64,000 nt of DNA from Phycicoccus sp. M110.8 (lineage in GTDB: Bacteria; Actinomycetota; Actinomycetes; Actinomycetales; Dermatophilaceae), in assembly GCF_032464895.1 (NCBI RefSeq), contig NZ_JAWDIC010000001.1, forward strand, positions 1,302,001 to 1,366,000, read 5' to 3'. The notes under the pieces are model-generated. The model made no database searches and was not told the DNA's origin. It was given only the letters and a program-made list of their open reading frames with translations. Position 1 is the stretch's first letter; every line of letters starts with the position of its first letter. Positions 1 to 10,000 of this stretch are shown piece after piece. A program made the translations under genes and the position numbers.

Positions 1-361
1 TCAGTCCGAGCCCGGGTGGGCCCCCGCCGCCGATGAGCTTGCCCTCGGTGGACACGACGAACGTGGTCGGGTCGCTGACATTGCCGTCGGCGCGGGCGAC
101 CCCGGGGACGTCGGCGAGCGAGCGCACGAGCGAGCCGGGCACGGTCCTGGCCGTCGGCCCCTGCTCGAAGCTGCTCCCCGTCACCTCGGGGCGCACGACG
201 ACGTCGCCGACGGTGTTGACGATGCCGTCGAACGCCTTGCCGAGCGTGTCGGTGAAGATGAACGACCCCGACACGAACGAGACGCCGAGGATGATCGCGA
301 ACGCGCTCATGAACAGCCGCAGCTTGCGGCCGAGCAGGCTCTTCCAGCTGGCCCTCAGCAC
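1..361 (-). CDS. ABC transporter permease, FtsX/MacB type (N-terminal part, cut by window edge)
   Basis: This is the amino-terminal part of an inner-membrane permease; the rest lies outside the window. The reading frame opens with GTG at 361 and begins VLRASWKSLLGRKLRLFMSA, a short basic cytoplasmic segment. A hydrophobic helix follows, then an extracytoplasmic stretch with the motif FIFTDTLGKAFD, typical of MacB/FtsX-like permeases. The start lies 3 bases after the stop of the upstream ATPase gene, so the two form an operon and almost certainly one export complex. The substrate (lipoprotein, peptide or drug) cannot be told from this fragment. The family call is good; the specific function is unknown. 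Confidence 0.8.
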   Translation of the reverse strand, partial: MLRASWKSLLGRKLRLFMSAFAIILGVSFVSGSFIFTDTLGKAFDGIVNTVGDVVVRPEVTGSSFEQGPTARTVPGSLVRSLADVPGVARADGNVSDPTTFVVSTEGKLIGGGGPPGLGL

Positions 362-364
362 GGC

Positions 365-1180
365 TCAGCCCTCCGCGGGGGCGCTGGCAGCCACCGGGTG
401 GTGCGCCGACAGCTCGGCCATCCGCTCGAGGATCCGCTCGGCGGTGGGGTCGCGCATCTCGTCGACGAAGCGGCCGTCGGCGAGGAAGACGACGCGGTCG
501 GTGTGCGACGCGGCGACCGGGTCGTGCGTCACCATGACGATCGTCTGGCCGAACTCGTCGACGCTGCGGCGCAGGAAGGACAGCACCTCGGCGCCCGAGG
601 TGGAGTCCAGGTTGCCGGTCGGCTCGTCGGCGAAGACGATCTCGGGACGGCTGACCAGGGCGCGGGCGCAGGCCACGCGCTGCTGCTGGCCACCGGAGAG
701 CTCGCTCGGCCGGTGCGTGAGCCGGTCACGCAGCCCGACGGTGTCGATGACGAGGTCGAACCACTCGCGGTCCGGGCGGCGGCCGGCGATGGCCATGGGC
801 AGCAGGATGTTCTCCTGCGCGGTCAGGGTCGGGACCAGGTTGAACGCCTGGAAGACGAAGCCGATCCGGTCCCGTCGCAGCGCCGTGAGCGCCTTGTCCT
901 TGAGCGTCGTGATGTCGACGTCGCCGATGAGGACCTGGCCGCTCGTCACGGCGTCCAGACCGGCCGCGCAGTGCATCATCGTGGACTTGCCCGACCCGGA
1001 CGGCCCCATGATGGCGGTGAACTCGCCGCGGCGGATGTCGAGGCTCACGCCGTCGAGGGCGCGGACCGCCGTCTCCCCCTTCCCGTACACCTTGGTCAGG
1101 TCGACGACCCGTGCCGCGGGCGGCTGGACGTCCCGGCGGCTCGGTGCCGCGGTCGTCCCGGTCGTGGTGGTGGATGTCAT
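365..1180 (-). CDS. ABC transporter ATP-binding protein, MacB/LolD type
   Basis: Cytoplasmic ATPase of about 271 residues that powers the FtsX-type permease encoded immediately downstream. Visible motifs are Walker A GPSGSGKS (about residues 59-66), the Q-loop in FVFQAFNLVPTLT, the signature LSGGQQQR, Walker B IVFADEPTGNLD and the switch histidine in VMVTHD. The Ala/Thr-rich first 20 residues are variable in this family. ATG 1180 is preceded by GGGAG at suitable spacing. An in-frame GTG at 1198 with an upstream GGAGGAG is an alternative and would add six residues. The fingerprint (DEPTGNLD, LVPTLTAQEN) is that of exporters of the MacB/LolD group, not importers. Confidence 0.9.
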   Translation of the reverse strand: MTSTTTTGTTAAPSRRDVQPPAARVVDLTKVYGKGETAVRALDGVSLDIRRGEFTAIMGPSGSGKSTMMHCAAGLDAVTSGQVLIGDVDITTLKDKALTALRRDRIGFVFQAFNLVPTLTAQENILLPMAIAGRRPDREWFDLVIDTVGLRDRLTHRPSELSGGQQQRVACARALVSRPEIVFADEPTGNLDSTSGAEVLSFLRRSVDEFGQTIVMVTHDPVAASHTDRVVFLADGRFVDEMRDPTAERILERMAELSAHHPVAASAPAEG

Positions 1181-1413
1181 CTCAGGCTCCCGGCTCACAG
1201 TGGTTTCCCCTTCTCCTCCACGGTAGGGACGACGCCGTCCCGGGACCCTCGGGTTCGACCCTGACCTCACCCTGAGGAAACCCCGAACGTCCCGGCTTCG
1301 TTCCCGGGGGTCGGGTGTCGCCCGCTCTGCCCGGTCTGCACCGTCTGCTCGGGTATGCCGGGTCTGAAGCGGGTGCGCCACGGGGGTGCACCGGGGGGTT
1401 CGTCGCAGCGGCG

Positions 1414-3102
1414 TCAGGAGATGGCGACCCGGGCGACCTGGCGCGTGTCCGGCTGGTCGTAGCGCTCGCCGTGCACCTCGCCGGCGTCCCAGCGCACGAC
1501 CAGCCCGCGACCGCGGACCTCGAGCGTGGCCAGCGTGTTGTCGAACCACGGGCCGTGCGTGACGGTCCACGGGTACGGCGCGGTCGGCACCTTGTCGGTG
1601 TGCCGGACGACGAGCTCCATGGGCCTGGCCAGCCGCTTGCCGAGGAAGGCCTGGGCGATGCGGACCTTGCGCGGCAATGGGTTCCGGATCGGCGAGCAGA
1701 CGAGCTGGACGACCTTGCTGCTGCCCGGCTCCAGGCTCGACGGGGTGATCTCGGTGACGTAGGAGTTGTGCACGTCCCCGGACAGGAAGGTGATGGTGCC
1801 GGGCCGCTTGCCCCGGCGGCCGCCGGCCACCTCGGTCACCATGCCCATGACGCGCTGGAAGCCCTCCTGGAAGGCCGCCCAGTGCTCGAGGTCGATGGCG
1901 CGGCGCATCTTCTCGCCCCACACCGCGACACGGTGACCCCAGGCGCCATTGGCCATCGCCTCGTTGATGGCCTCGAGGTCGTGGATGCCCTGCGCCATGA
2001 GGAACGGCAGCGACGTGCCGACGAACAGGTGGTCGACGTCGCCGCGCAGCTGCTGGTCGAGCCACGCCATCTCGTCGTCGTCGAGGATCGACCGGTGGCC
2101 CGGCTCGAGCACCCTGGCGGCACGCGAGTCGACGACCACGAGGCGCGACTCCCCCAGGTCGCGGCTGTAGCTCCACCGGTAGGTCTCGGGCCGGCGGTCG
2201 ACCCGCTCCGCGAAGGCGTCGAGGGCCTCGGTGAGGTCCACCTCGTCGTCGCCCTCGTGCCCGGCGACGAGCTGCCACAGCTCGTCGCCCGCGAGGTCGT
2301 CGGGCGAGAGGTTGCCCAGGTGCTGGTAGACCCAGTACGACGCAAGGCCCCCGACGATGCGGTCGTGCCACCACGGCTTCGCGTTGATCTCGCGGTGCCA
2401 CGACAGCGAGGTGTTCCAGTCGTCGCGGATGTCGTGGTCATCGAAGATCATCGCGCTCGGCAGGGTCGACAGCAGCCAGCGGTTGAGCGGGTCCGACCAG
2501 GCCAGCAGGTACAGGTGCGCGTACTCGTCGTAGTCCTTGAGCTCCTCGCCCGGCGGCTCGTCGAGGCTGCGCCTCGAGGCGATGTAGGCGCGCATCTCCT
2601 CGGAGGTCTCGTCGGCATACACCTGGTCGCCGAGGAAGGCCACGAGGTGCGGCCACTCCTCGGCCTGCCGCTGGGGTCGGCTGAGGTGGTAGGCCATCGC
2701 CCTCAGGGCGTCCACGCCGTTGCTGGCGTTGCCCTCCTTGTCGTGCGGGACGCTCGTGCGGCACGAGCCGAAGGTGAGGCGGGTCGGCTCGGACCGGCGC
2801 AGCAGGCGCACCCGGCTGGCGGGCAGACCGGCATACCGCGGCTCCGGCTCCGGCCAGACCTGCTCGCCGGCGATGCGCACGACGTAGTCGCTGCTCGCAC
2901 CCGCCTCGAGCCCGTCGAGCACGACGAGGGCGTAGTGCCGGCCGTGGGCGCCGAACGTCCGCGCCTGCCACGTCCGGCCGAAGGCCTCGACCTCGACCGT
3001 GCCCGCGTCGCGGGTCTGCACCCAGATGGTGGCCGAGGTCTCCCCGACGTACCGCAGCAGGGGTCCGAGGACGAGGGGCCCCTCGGGCACGTCAGTGGTC
3101 AC
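1414..3102 (-). CDS. PhoD-like alkaline phosphatase / metallophosphatase
   Basis: Predicted phosphodiesterase/phosphomonoesterase of 562 residues. It has the PhoD layout: an N-terminal beta-sandwich (GPLLRYVGETSATIWVQT), then a calcineurin-like core with FGSCRTS, LGDQVYADE and MIFDDHDIRDDW (metal ligands) and LSGDVHNSY near the C-terminus. I see no Tat or Sec signal peptide at the chosen GTG start (MTTDVPEG), so the protein may be cytoplasmic, as in several actinobacterial homologues. Bases TAGAAC lie six bases upstream of the GTG, loosely matching the leaderless promoter pattern seen across this window. The gene stands alone, between an ABC operon and groEL. Confidence 0.85.
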   Translation of the reverse strand: MTTDVPEGPLVLGPLLRYVGETSATIWVQTRDAGTVEVEAFGRTWQARTFGAHGRHYALVVLDGLEAGASSDYVVRIAGEQVWPEPEPRYAGLPASRVRLLRRSEPTRLTFGSCRTSVPHDKEGNASNGVDALRAMAYHLSRPQRQAEEWPHLVAFLGDQVYADETSEEMRAYIASRRSLDEPPGEELKDYDEYAHLYLLAWSDPLNRWLLSTLPSAMIFDDHDIRDDWNTSLSWHREINAKPWWHDRIVGGLASYWVYQHLGNLSPDDLAGDELWQLVAGHEGDDEVDLTEALDAFAERVDRRPETYRWSYSRDLGESRLVVVDSRAARVLEPGHRSILDDDEMAWLDQQLRGDVDHLFVGTSLPFLMAQGIHDLEAINEAMANGAWGHRVAVWGEKMRRAIDLEHWAAFQEGFQRVMGMVTEVAGGRRGKRPGTITFLSGDVHNSYVTEITPSSLEPGSSKVVQLVCSPIRNPLPRKVRIAQAFLGKRLARPMELVVRHTDKVPTAPYPWTVTHGPWFDNTLATLEVRGRGLVVRWDAGEVHGERYDQPDTRQVARVAIS

Positions 3103-3187
3103 CGCACAGTTCTACACGTCCCCGCGGTGCGGGGCACCGGAGTCGCCCCGACGGAAGGCGAGGCACGCGGCATACCGGGGCATGCGG

Positions 3188-3219
3188 AAGGGCGGCCCAC
3201 CCGGAGGTGAGCCGCCCTT
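3188..3219 (-). terminator. Hairpin terminator downstream of groEL
   Basis: A perfect 9-bp inverted repeat (AAGGGCGGC / GCCGCCCTT) with a 14-base loop lies about 40 bases after the groEL stop on the minus strand. There is no U-run, as is common in high-GC actinobacteria. Confidence 0.6.
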
Positions 3220-3257
3220 GCGCGTATGCCGTGTGCGGCAGGTGTCCGAGCGTCAGC

Positions 3258-4982
<1,725 letters not shown>

Positions 4983-5001
4983 TCACCTTGACTGGCCAGG
5001 A

Positions 5002-5028
5002 TTGTCACTCTCAGGGTGAGAGTGCTAA
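5002..5028 (-). promoter_or_regulatory. CIRCE operator (proximal) of groEL
   Basis: Inverted repeat TTGTCACTC-N9-GAGTGCTAA, read on the plus strand. One arm matches the CIRCE consensus (TTAGCACTC-N9-GAGTGCTAA) perfectly and the other has two mismatches. It lies about 120 bases upstream of the groEL start and is the expected HrcA binding site. Confidence 0.9.
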
Positions 5029-5036
5029 CGCCATTA

Positions 5037-5063
5037 TTGGCACTCTCGGGTGGAGAGTGCAAA
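5037..5063 (-). promoter_or_regulatory. CIRCE operator (distal) of groEL
   Basis: Second copy, TTGGCACTC-N9-GAGTGCAAA, centred 35 bp from the first. Paired CIRCE elements suggest cooperative HrcA repression. Confidence 0.85.
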
Positions 5064-5100
5064 CGACAGGACGGGGTGCGGGACGCCGCTTGCGGGCAGC

Positions 5101-5172
5101 GCAGCGGGCGGCGCAGCGGGCGGCGCAGCAGGTGGCGCAGCAGGTGGCGCAGCAGGTGGCGCAGCGGGTGGC
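5101..5172. repeat. Tandem repeat, six 12-bp units
   Basis: Six consecutive units of the form GCAGCRGGYGGC occupy the gap between the groEL promoter region and the end of the tail-tube-like gene. They differ only by C/T and A/G changes. The repeat lies outside the coding frames I accept. It could vary in copy number by slippage. Confidence 0.85.
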
Positions 5173-5198
5173 GCTCCGGCACCGCCCGGGCCCCCCGC

Positions 5199-5639
5199 TC
5201 AGGTGGCCTCGACCTCCATGGAGTCGAAGACCAGCTCCACCGTCTCGAGGACCACCTCGCCCGATCCCGCCACCAGCGGGGAGACGCGGTATGCCGCGGG
5301 GAACGCGTTGCGGAACCGCCAGGCCAGGACCGGCGCACGGGTCGCGTCCAGCAGCCGGACGCGGACGTCGCGGTCCACGTGCGGGTCGCCGTCACGGGCG
5401 GACTTCCACCACGTCCAGAGCGACAGGTCGGTCGTGAGGCCCCGCGTGAGCACCAGCCGCGAGTAGCCCGCGCGGCCCGGCTGCATGCGCGCCTCGTTGC
5501 TCCGGTCGGCGCCCGAGCGGTACGCGACCTCGTCGACGTGCGCGACCGGGAGGTCCACCCGTGAGAATCGGACCTCCTCGCCCGTGCCGAGGTCCACGGT
5601 GAAGTCCGAGCCGTCGAAGGGGTCCGTGGGAGCGGCCAT
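5199..5639 (-). CDS. Phage tail tube-like protein (T4 gp19 / eCIS inner-tube family), solitary
   Basis: Protein of 146 residues starting MAAPTDPFDGSDFTVDLG. Its layout matches tube proteins of contractile phages and extracellular injection systems: an N-terminal DPF-type segment, a central GYSRLVLTRGLTTDLSLWTW (compare 'LVLKRGIT...LWxW'), then a conserved LAWRFRNAFPAAY and a C-terminal VVLETVELVFDSMEVE. Such proteins form hexameric rings that stack into a hollow tube. No sheath, baseplate, spike, AAA ATPase or lysis gene is nearby, so the gene is an orphan; its partners may lie elsewhere or it may have another role. It is transcribed away from the DUF559 gene, and the left palindrome array lies upstream of it. 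The family call is good and the role is unknown. Confidence 0.75.
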   Translation of the reverse strand: MAAPTDPFDGSDFTVDLGTGEEVRFSRVDLPVAHVDEVAYRSGADRSNEARMQPGRAGYSRLVLTRGLTTDLSLWTWWKSARDGDPHVDRDVRVRLLDATRAPVLAWRFRNAFPAAYRVSPLVAGSGEVVLETVELVFDSMEVEAT

Positions 5640-5734
5640 GCCACAGCGTGGCAGGTCCCGCGGCACCCGGTCGAGGACTCCGCTTTCACTCGCGGACGAG
5701 GTCGGGCACATCGCCCCCCGACACTCCTCCGCTG

Positions 5735-5873
5735 CCGAAGTCCCAGACCTCGCCTGATTGCGGGACGGACGTCGCCGAAGTCTGGGACTTCGGGGTATGC
5801 CGGTCCGCTTGCACCCGAGGTCTGGGACTTCGGGGCATGCCGGTCCGCTTGCCCCCGAAGTCTGGGACCTCGG
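5735..5873. repeat. Left array: four 19-bp palindromes at exact 40-bp period
   Basis: Copies of CCGARGTCTGGGACYTCGG lie at 5735-5753 (inverted, centre CCA, last base C), 5775-5793 (perfect), 5815-5833 and 5855-5873. Each copy is an 8-bp palindrome around a 3-base centre. Intervening segments are all 21 bases: 5754-5774, 5794-5814 and 5834-5854. The second and third are near-identical to each other and the first is unrelated. The array fills the space between the divergent tail-tube-like and DUF559 genes, so it covers both promoter regions. No gene lies in 5640-5944. Confidence 0.95.
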
Positions 5874-5944
5874 GGCAGTGAGCACAGTGGCGTATGCCTG
5901 TGGACAGCGCCGTGGGGCGCCGGGACTCGCGACAGGCTGGGACC

Positions 5945-6841
5945 GTGTCACGACCACTCACGGATCTCCCGGAGGAGCTGCGCGGCCGCCCGTTCACACT
6001 GTCGGAGGCGCGTGGACTTCGGGTGTCTCAGGCCCGCCTCGAGGCGCGGGACCTCCTGAGGCCGACGTGGGGAGTCCGTGCCCACCACCGGGCAGGGACT
6101 GTCGAGGAGCTCGCGGAGACCGTCAGCCTCGCCCTGGGTGAAGGGTTCGCCTTCTCGCACCTGACCGCGGCACGGCTGTGGCGCCTGCCCCTGCCGACAA
6201 CCTGGCTCCCCGACGAGCCGCTGCACGTCATGCGCGATGGAACGCCTTTGAGGCGAGCCGGAGTCGTGGGGCACCGTGGCTTGCGGACCCGAAGCCACGA
6301 GGTACTGAGGGGACTCCCGGTCACCTCGGCCGTGGACACCTGGGTGGACCTGGCCGCGATGCCCGGGTTCGGCGTGGAGGACCTCGTCATCGCAGGGGAC
6401 GCCTTCGCGACACGGGACCCCGCCCTCCTCGAGCGCATGGTGGGAGCGGGCAGGGCGACCGGCCGACGCGGCCGACGGGGGCGCCGGGGCCTCCGGGAGG
6501 CTGGGCCCCTCTTGCGGTCAGGAAGCGGCTCGCCGATGGAGTCCCGGGCGAGGCTGCACTTCGGCCGGGCGGGGCTCCCCGAGCCGGAGCTGAACGCCGA
6601 GGTCTTTGCCGAGGACGGGAACTTCGTGGCACGGGCCGACTTCCTGTGGCGTGACGCCCGCGTCATCGTCGAGTACGAGGGAGATCACCACCGGACGGAT
6701 CGGCGCCAGTGGCAGAGCGACATCCAACGCACTCGGCTCCTCGAGTCGCTCGGCTGGCGCGTGCTGCGCATCACGGCAGCCGACCTGCGCGGCTCGGCCC
6801 TGACCCGTCTCCTCGCCGAGCTCGCGGCCCTGCTCGGGTAG
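5945..6841 (+). CDS. DUF559 (Vsr-like nuclease fold) protein with AbiEi-like N-terminal domain
   Basis: Protein of 298 residues if it starts at GTG 5945. CAGGCT lies six bases before that codon, resembling the leaderless pattern; ATG 5894 is an alternative start. Residues 15-50 (FTLSEARGLRVSQARLEARD...RPTWGVRAH) look like the winged-helix N-terminus of AbiEi-type antitoxins and regulators. Residues 195-285 form a DUF559 domain related to Vsr and very-short-patch endonucleases, with E199 (MESRAR), D232 (RADFLW), E243/E245 (VEYEGDHH) and WQSDIQRTRLLESLGWRVLR. These residues fit a PD-(D/E)xK-type active site. Between them is a basic Arg/Gly linker (about 170-184). Four palindromes precede and four follow the gene, so it may bind them. 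The function is not established. Confidence 0.8.
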   Translation: MSRPLTDLPEELRGRPFTLSEARGLRVSQARLEARDLLRPTWGVRAHHRAGTVEELAETVSLALGEGFAFSHLTAARLWRLPLPTTWLPDEPLHVMRDGTPLRRAGVVGHRGLRTRSHEVLRGLPVTSAVDTWVDLAAMPGFGVEDLVIAGDAFATRDPALLERMVGAGRATGRRGRRGRRGLREAGPLLRSGSGSPMESRARLHFGRAGLPEPELNAEVFAEDGNFVARADFLWRDARVIVEYEGDHHRTDRRQWQSDIQRTRLLESLGWRVLRITAADLRGSALTRLLAELAALLG

Positions 6842-6872
6842 TCCCGGTCGAGCCGGAACGGCAAGGCGGTCA

Positions 6873-7010
6873 CCGAGGTCTGGGACTTCGGGCTGAAGAG
6901 CAAGACCATGGGCCGAGGTCTGGGACTTCGCGCTCCCGACAGCGGTTCTTCCCCGAAGTCTGGGACTTCGGCGGTCAGACGGAGGTGAGGCACCGAAGTC
7001 TGGGACTTCG
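6873..7010. repeat. Right array: four 19-bp palindromes at exact 40-bp period
   Basis: Copies of CCGARGTCTGGGACTTCGN start at 6873, 6913, 6953 and 6993, again exactly 40 bases apart, each with a 21-base intervening segment. Unlike part of the left array, the three intervening segments here have no visible similarity to one another. The array begins 31 bases after the DUF559 stop and ends 6 bases before the stop of the convergent mannosidase gene. As RNA, each palindrome could also fold into a short hairpin and act as a terminator. Confidence 0.95.
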
Positions 7011-7016
7011 AGTGCC

Positions 7017-10000
7017 TCAGCCGCGGGCTAAGCGGAGGGTGACGACCTGGAAGGGGCGCAGCGCCAGCGAGACACCCCCGTCCGGGCCGTCGTCGACGAC
7101 GCCGTCGGTGGGCATCGGTCGCTCGAGCAGGTCCACGGCACACGCCCCGGAGTGCTCGAACGTCGCACGCACCCGGACCGCGCACCGCCGCCCGAGCGCC
7201 TCGTACAGCCGCACGACCACGTCGCCGGACCCGTCGTCGGCCAGCTTGACGGCCTCGACCAGCACGCCGTCACCGTCGACGGCCACCAGCGGCTCGACCG
7301 GCTCCCCGCTGCCGCGCAGGACCCGCAGCGGCAGGTTGACCCGGTAGCCCTCCCGGACCGCGTCCGCGATCCCGGCACCGGGCACGAGGGCGTACCGCAT
7401 GCGGTGCACGCCGAGGTCGGCGTGCGGGTCGGGGCTCTGCGGCGCACGCAGCAGCGACAGCCGGACGCAGGTGCTCGTCCCGCCACCCTCGCGCTCGCGC
7501 CGGGTCACGTCGTGCCCGTAGGTCGAGTCGTTGACGACGGCCGCGCCGTACCCGGGCTCGCCCACGTGGACCCAGCGGTGGGCGCAGGTCTCGAACTTGG
7601 CGGCGTCCCAGGACGTGTTGGCGTGGGTCGGCCGGTGCACGTGCCCGAACTGCACCTCCGACGTCGCCCGCTCGGTCGCGACGTCGAGGTCGAACCCCGC
7701 CTTGAGGATCTGCTCGCGCTCGCGCCAGTCCACCTCGGTGTCGACGTCGACGCGCGGCTCGCCGACCGGCAGGGTGACGAGCTGGGTCACCGTCGACGAC
7801 CCGAACCGGCGCACCACACGCACGCCACCGGCGACCGCTTCGACCGACTCGGCATCGTCGAGGTCGCGGACCGCGTTGCGGTAGAAGGCGTCCACGTCCC
7901 AGGCGTCCCACTTGTTCGGGGTGTCCGGGTGGATCTGCAGCAGGTTGCCGGCCGAGCCCGGTGCCAGGGCCTCGCGACCGGTCGCTGCGTCGACGACCGA
8001 CACGAGCAGGCCGCGGGCGTCGAGCCTGGCCGTGACGAGCCCGTTGTCGAGCACCCACCCCTCGCCGTCGGCGCGCACGTCGACAGCCGATCGCCCCTCG
8101 ACGTCGTCACCGGACGGCTCCACCGGCGCGACCCCCAGCGCAGGCACCCCCGCCCGGTCGTGCGGCGCGGCGTTGAACGCCACCTCCACGTCGCCCTCTC
8201 CCGCCAGGGCCGATTGCGCGCGGGCGATGATCCCCTCGAGCTCGGCCGCCACCGCGGCATACGCCTCGACGGCCTGGCGGTGCACCCACGCGATCGAGGA
8301 GCCGGGCAGGATGTCGTGGAACTGGTTGAGCAGCACCACCTTCCAGATCCGGTCCAGGTCCTCGCGCGGGTATGCCGAGCCGGTGCGGACCGCGGCCGTG
8401 GCCGCCCACAGCTCGGCCTCGCGCAGGAGGTGCTCGCTGCGTCGGTTGCCCCGCTTGGTGCGCGCCTGCGAGGTGTACGTGCCGCGGTGGAACTCCAGGT
8501 ACAGCTCGCCGACCCAGATGGGGGCGTCGGGGTACTCCGCCTCGGCCGCCGCGAAGAACGCGTCCGGTCGCTCGACCTCGACCCGCGGCGAGCCGTCGAG
8601 GTCTCGCAGGCGCGCCGCGCGGGCGAGCATCTCCCGGGTCGGGCCGCCGCCGCCGTCGCCCCACCCGAACGGCACCAGCGACCGCGTGGCCGCGCCCTTG
8701 TCGGCGAAGTTCCTTGCTGCGTGGGCCAGCTCGGCCCCGGAGATCTCCGAGTTGTAGGTGTCGACCGGCGGGAAGTGCGTGAAGACCCTCGTACCGTCGA
8801 GGCCCTCCCAGCGGAACGTGTGGTGCGGGAACCGGTTCGTGGTGTTCCACGAGATCTTCTGGGTGAGGAACCACTGCGAGCCCGACAGCGCGACCAGCTG
8901 CGGCATGGCGGCCGTGTAGCCGAACGAGTCCGGCAGCCACACCTCGCGCGTCTCGACCCCGAGCTCGTCGAGGAAGAACCGCTTGCCGTGGTTGAGCTGG
9001 CGCACCAGCGCCTCGCCGCCCGGCATGTTCGTGTCGGACTCCACCCACATGCCGCCGACCGGCACGAACCGGCCCTCGCGCACCCGCTCCACCACGCGCT
9101 CCCACACCGCCGGCCGGTGCTCCTTGAGCCACGCGAACTGCTGCGCGGACGACATCGCGTAGACGAAGTCGGGGTGGCTGTCCATGAGGTCGACGACGTT
9201 GGCGCAGGTGCGGGCGACCTTGCGGACGGTCTCGCGCACCGGCCACAGCCAGGCGGAGTCGATGTGGGCGTGCCCCACCGCCGAGATGCGGTGGGCGCTC
9301 GCGCGAGCAGGCGCGGTGAAGGCGGCGGCCAGCTCGGCGCGAGCGGCGGGCGCCGTCCCCGCGATGTCGGCGACGTCGACCAGGTCCAGCGCCCGGTCGA
9401 GCGCCCGCAGCAGCTCCCAGCGGCGGGCATCCTCGAGCGGCAGCTCCGCCGCGAGCTGGCCCAGCACCTCGAGGTCCTGCTGCAGCTCCCAGACCTCCTG
9501 CTCGAAGACGGCGAGTTCGGCGCGCGCGACCCGGTAGAGCAGCTCGTCGCCGGCCGTCTCGGGGTCGCCGAGCGGGTTCGGCTGGAACGCGAAGCCGGGA
9601 CCGCCCAGCAGCATCGGGTTCGACGCCGACTCGACGAAGAGCTCGACCTGCTCGCCGCCGGTCGCCTCGTCGGCCACCCGCACCCACTGCGTCCGCGGGT
9701 TCAGGCCCTTCACCGGGGTGCCGTCGGCGCGGTGGACGAGGCCCTCTGCGTGGAAGCCCGTCCAGTCCGGGTTGAAGCCGAGGTCCAGCCGCAGGTCGAC
9801 CACGCGCCCGGCGTGCCGCTCGGGGACCGTCCCGCGGACGCGCCACCAGGTCGTGCCCCACGGCGCGCCCCAGCGCTGTCCCACCTGCGCCGGCTCGTAT
9901 GCCGCGGCCAGCCCCTCCGCCACCGGCACCGGCTCCCCCGGCGCCTCCCAGCACGCGAGCTCCACGGGCTCCGGCTCGGACCACACCGCCTCCGCGATCC

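Noticed and set aside
1315..3210. Long plus-strand open frame of over 600 codons opposite the PhoD-like gene, and similar long frames opposite groEL (3207-4991) and the mannosidase (7152-10307)
   Set aside because: They are antisense shadows created by high third-position GC. They are rich in Arg, Gly and Ala, have no motifs, and the opposite strand encodes clear families.
5092..5198. 12-bp repeat as a Gly/Ala-rich coding region (Ala-Gly-Gly-Ala on the plus strand)
   Set aside because: The plus-strand frame has no homology or ribosome site and overlaps the groEL control region; the real neighbours stop outside it.
5894..5944. ATG 5894 as start of the DUF559 gene
   Set aside because: It lacks a ribosome site and adds 17 residues unlike the family; GTG 5945 has a -10-like CAGGCT at six bases. 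It is kept as an alternative only.
5735..7010. Classical CRISPR array
   Set aside because: The repeats are only 19 bp and fully palindromic, spacers are 21 bp, two spacers are near-duplicates, the array is split around a gene and no cas gene is present. It is reported as a distinct repeat system instead.
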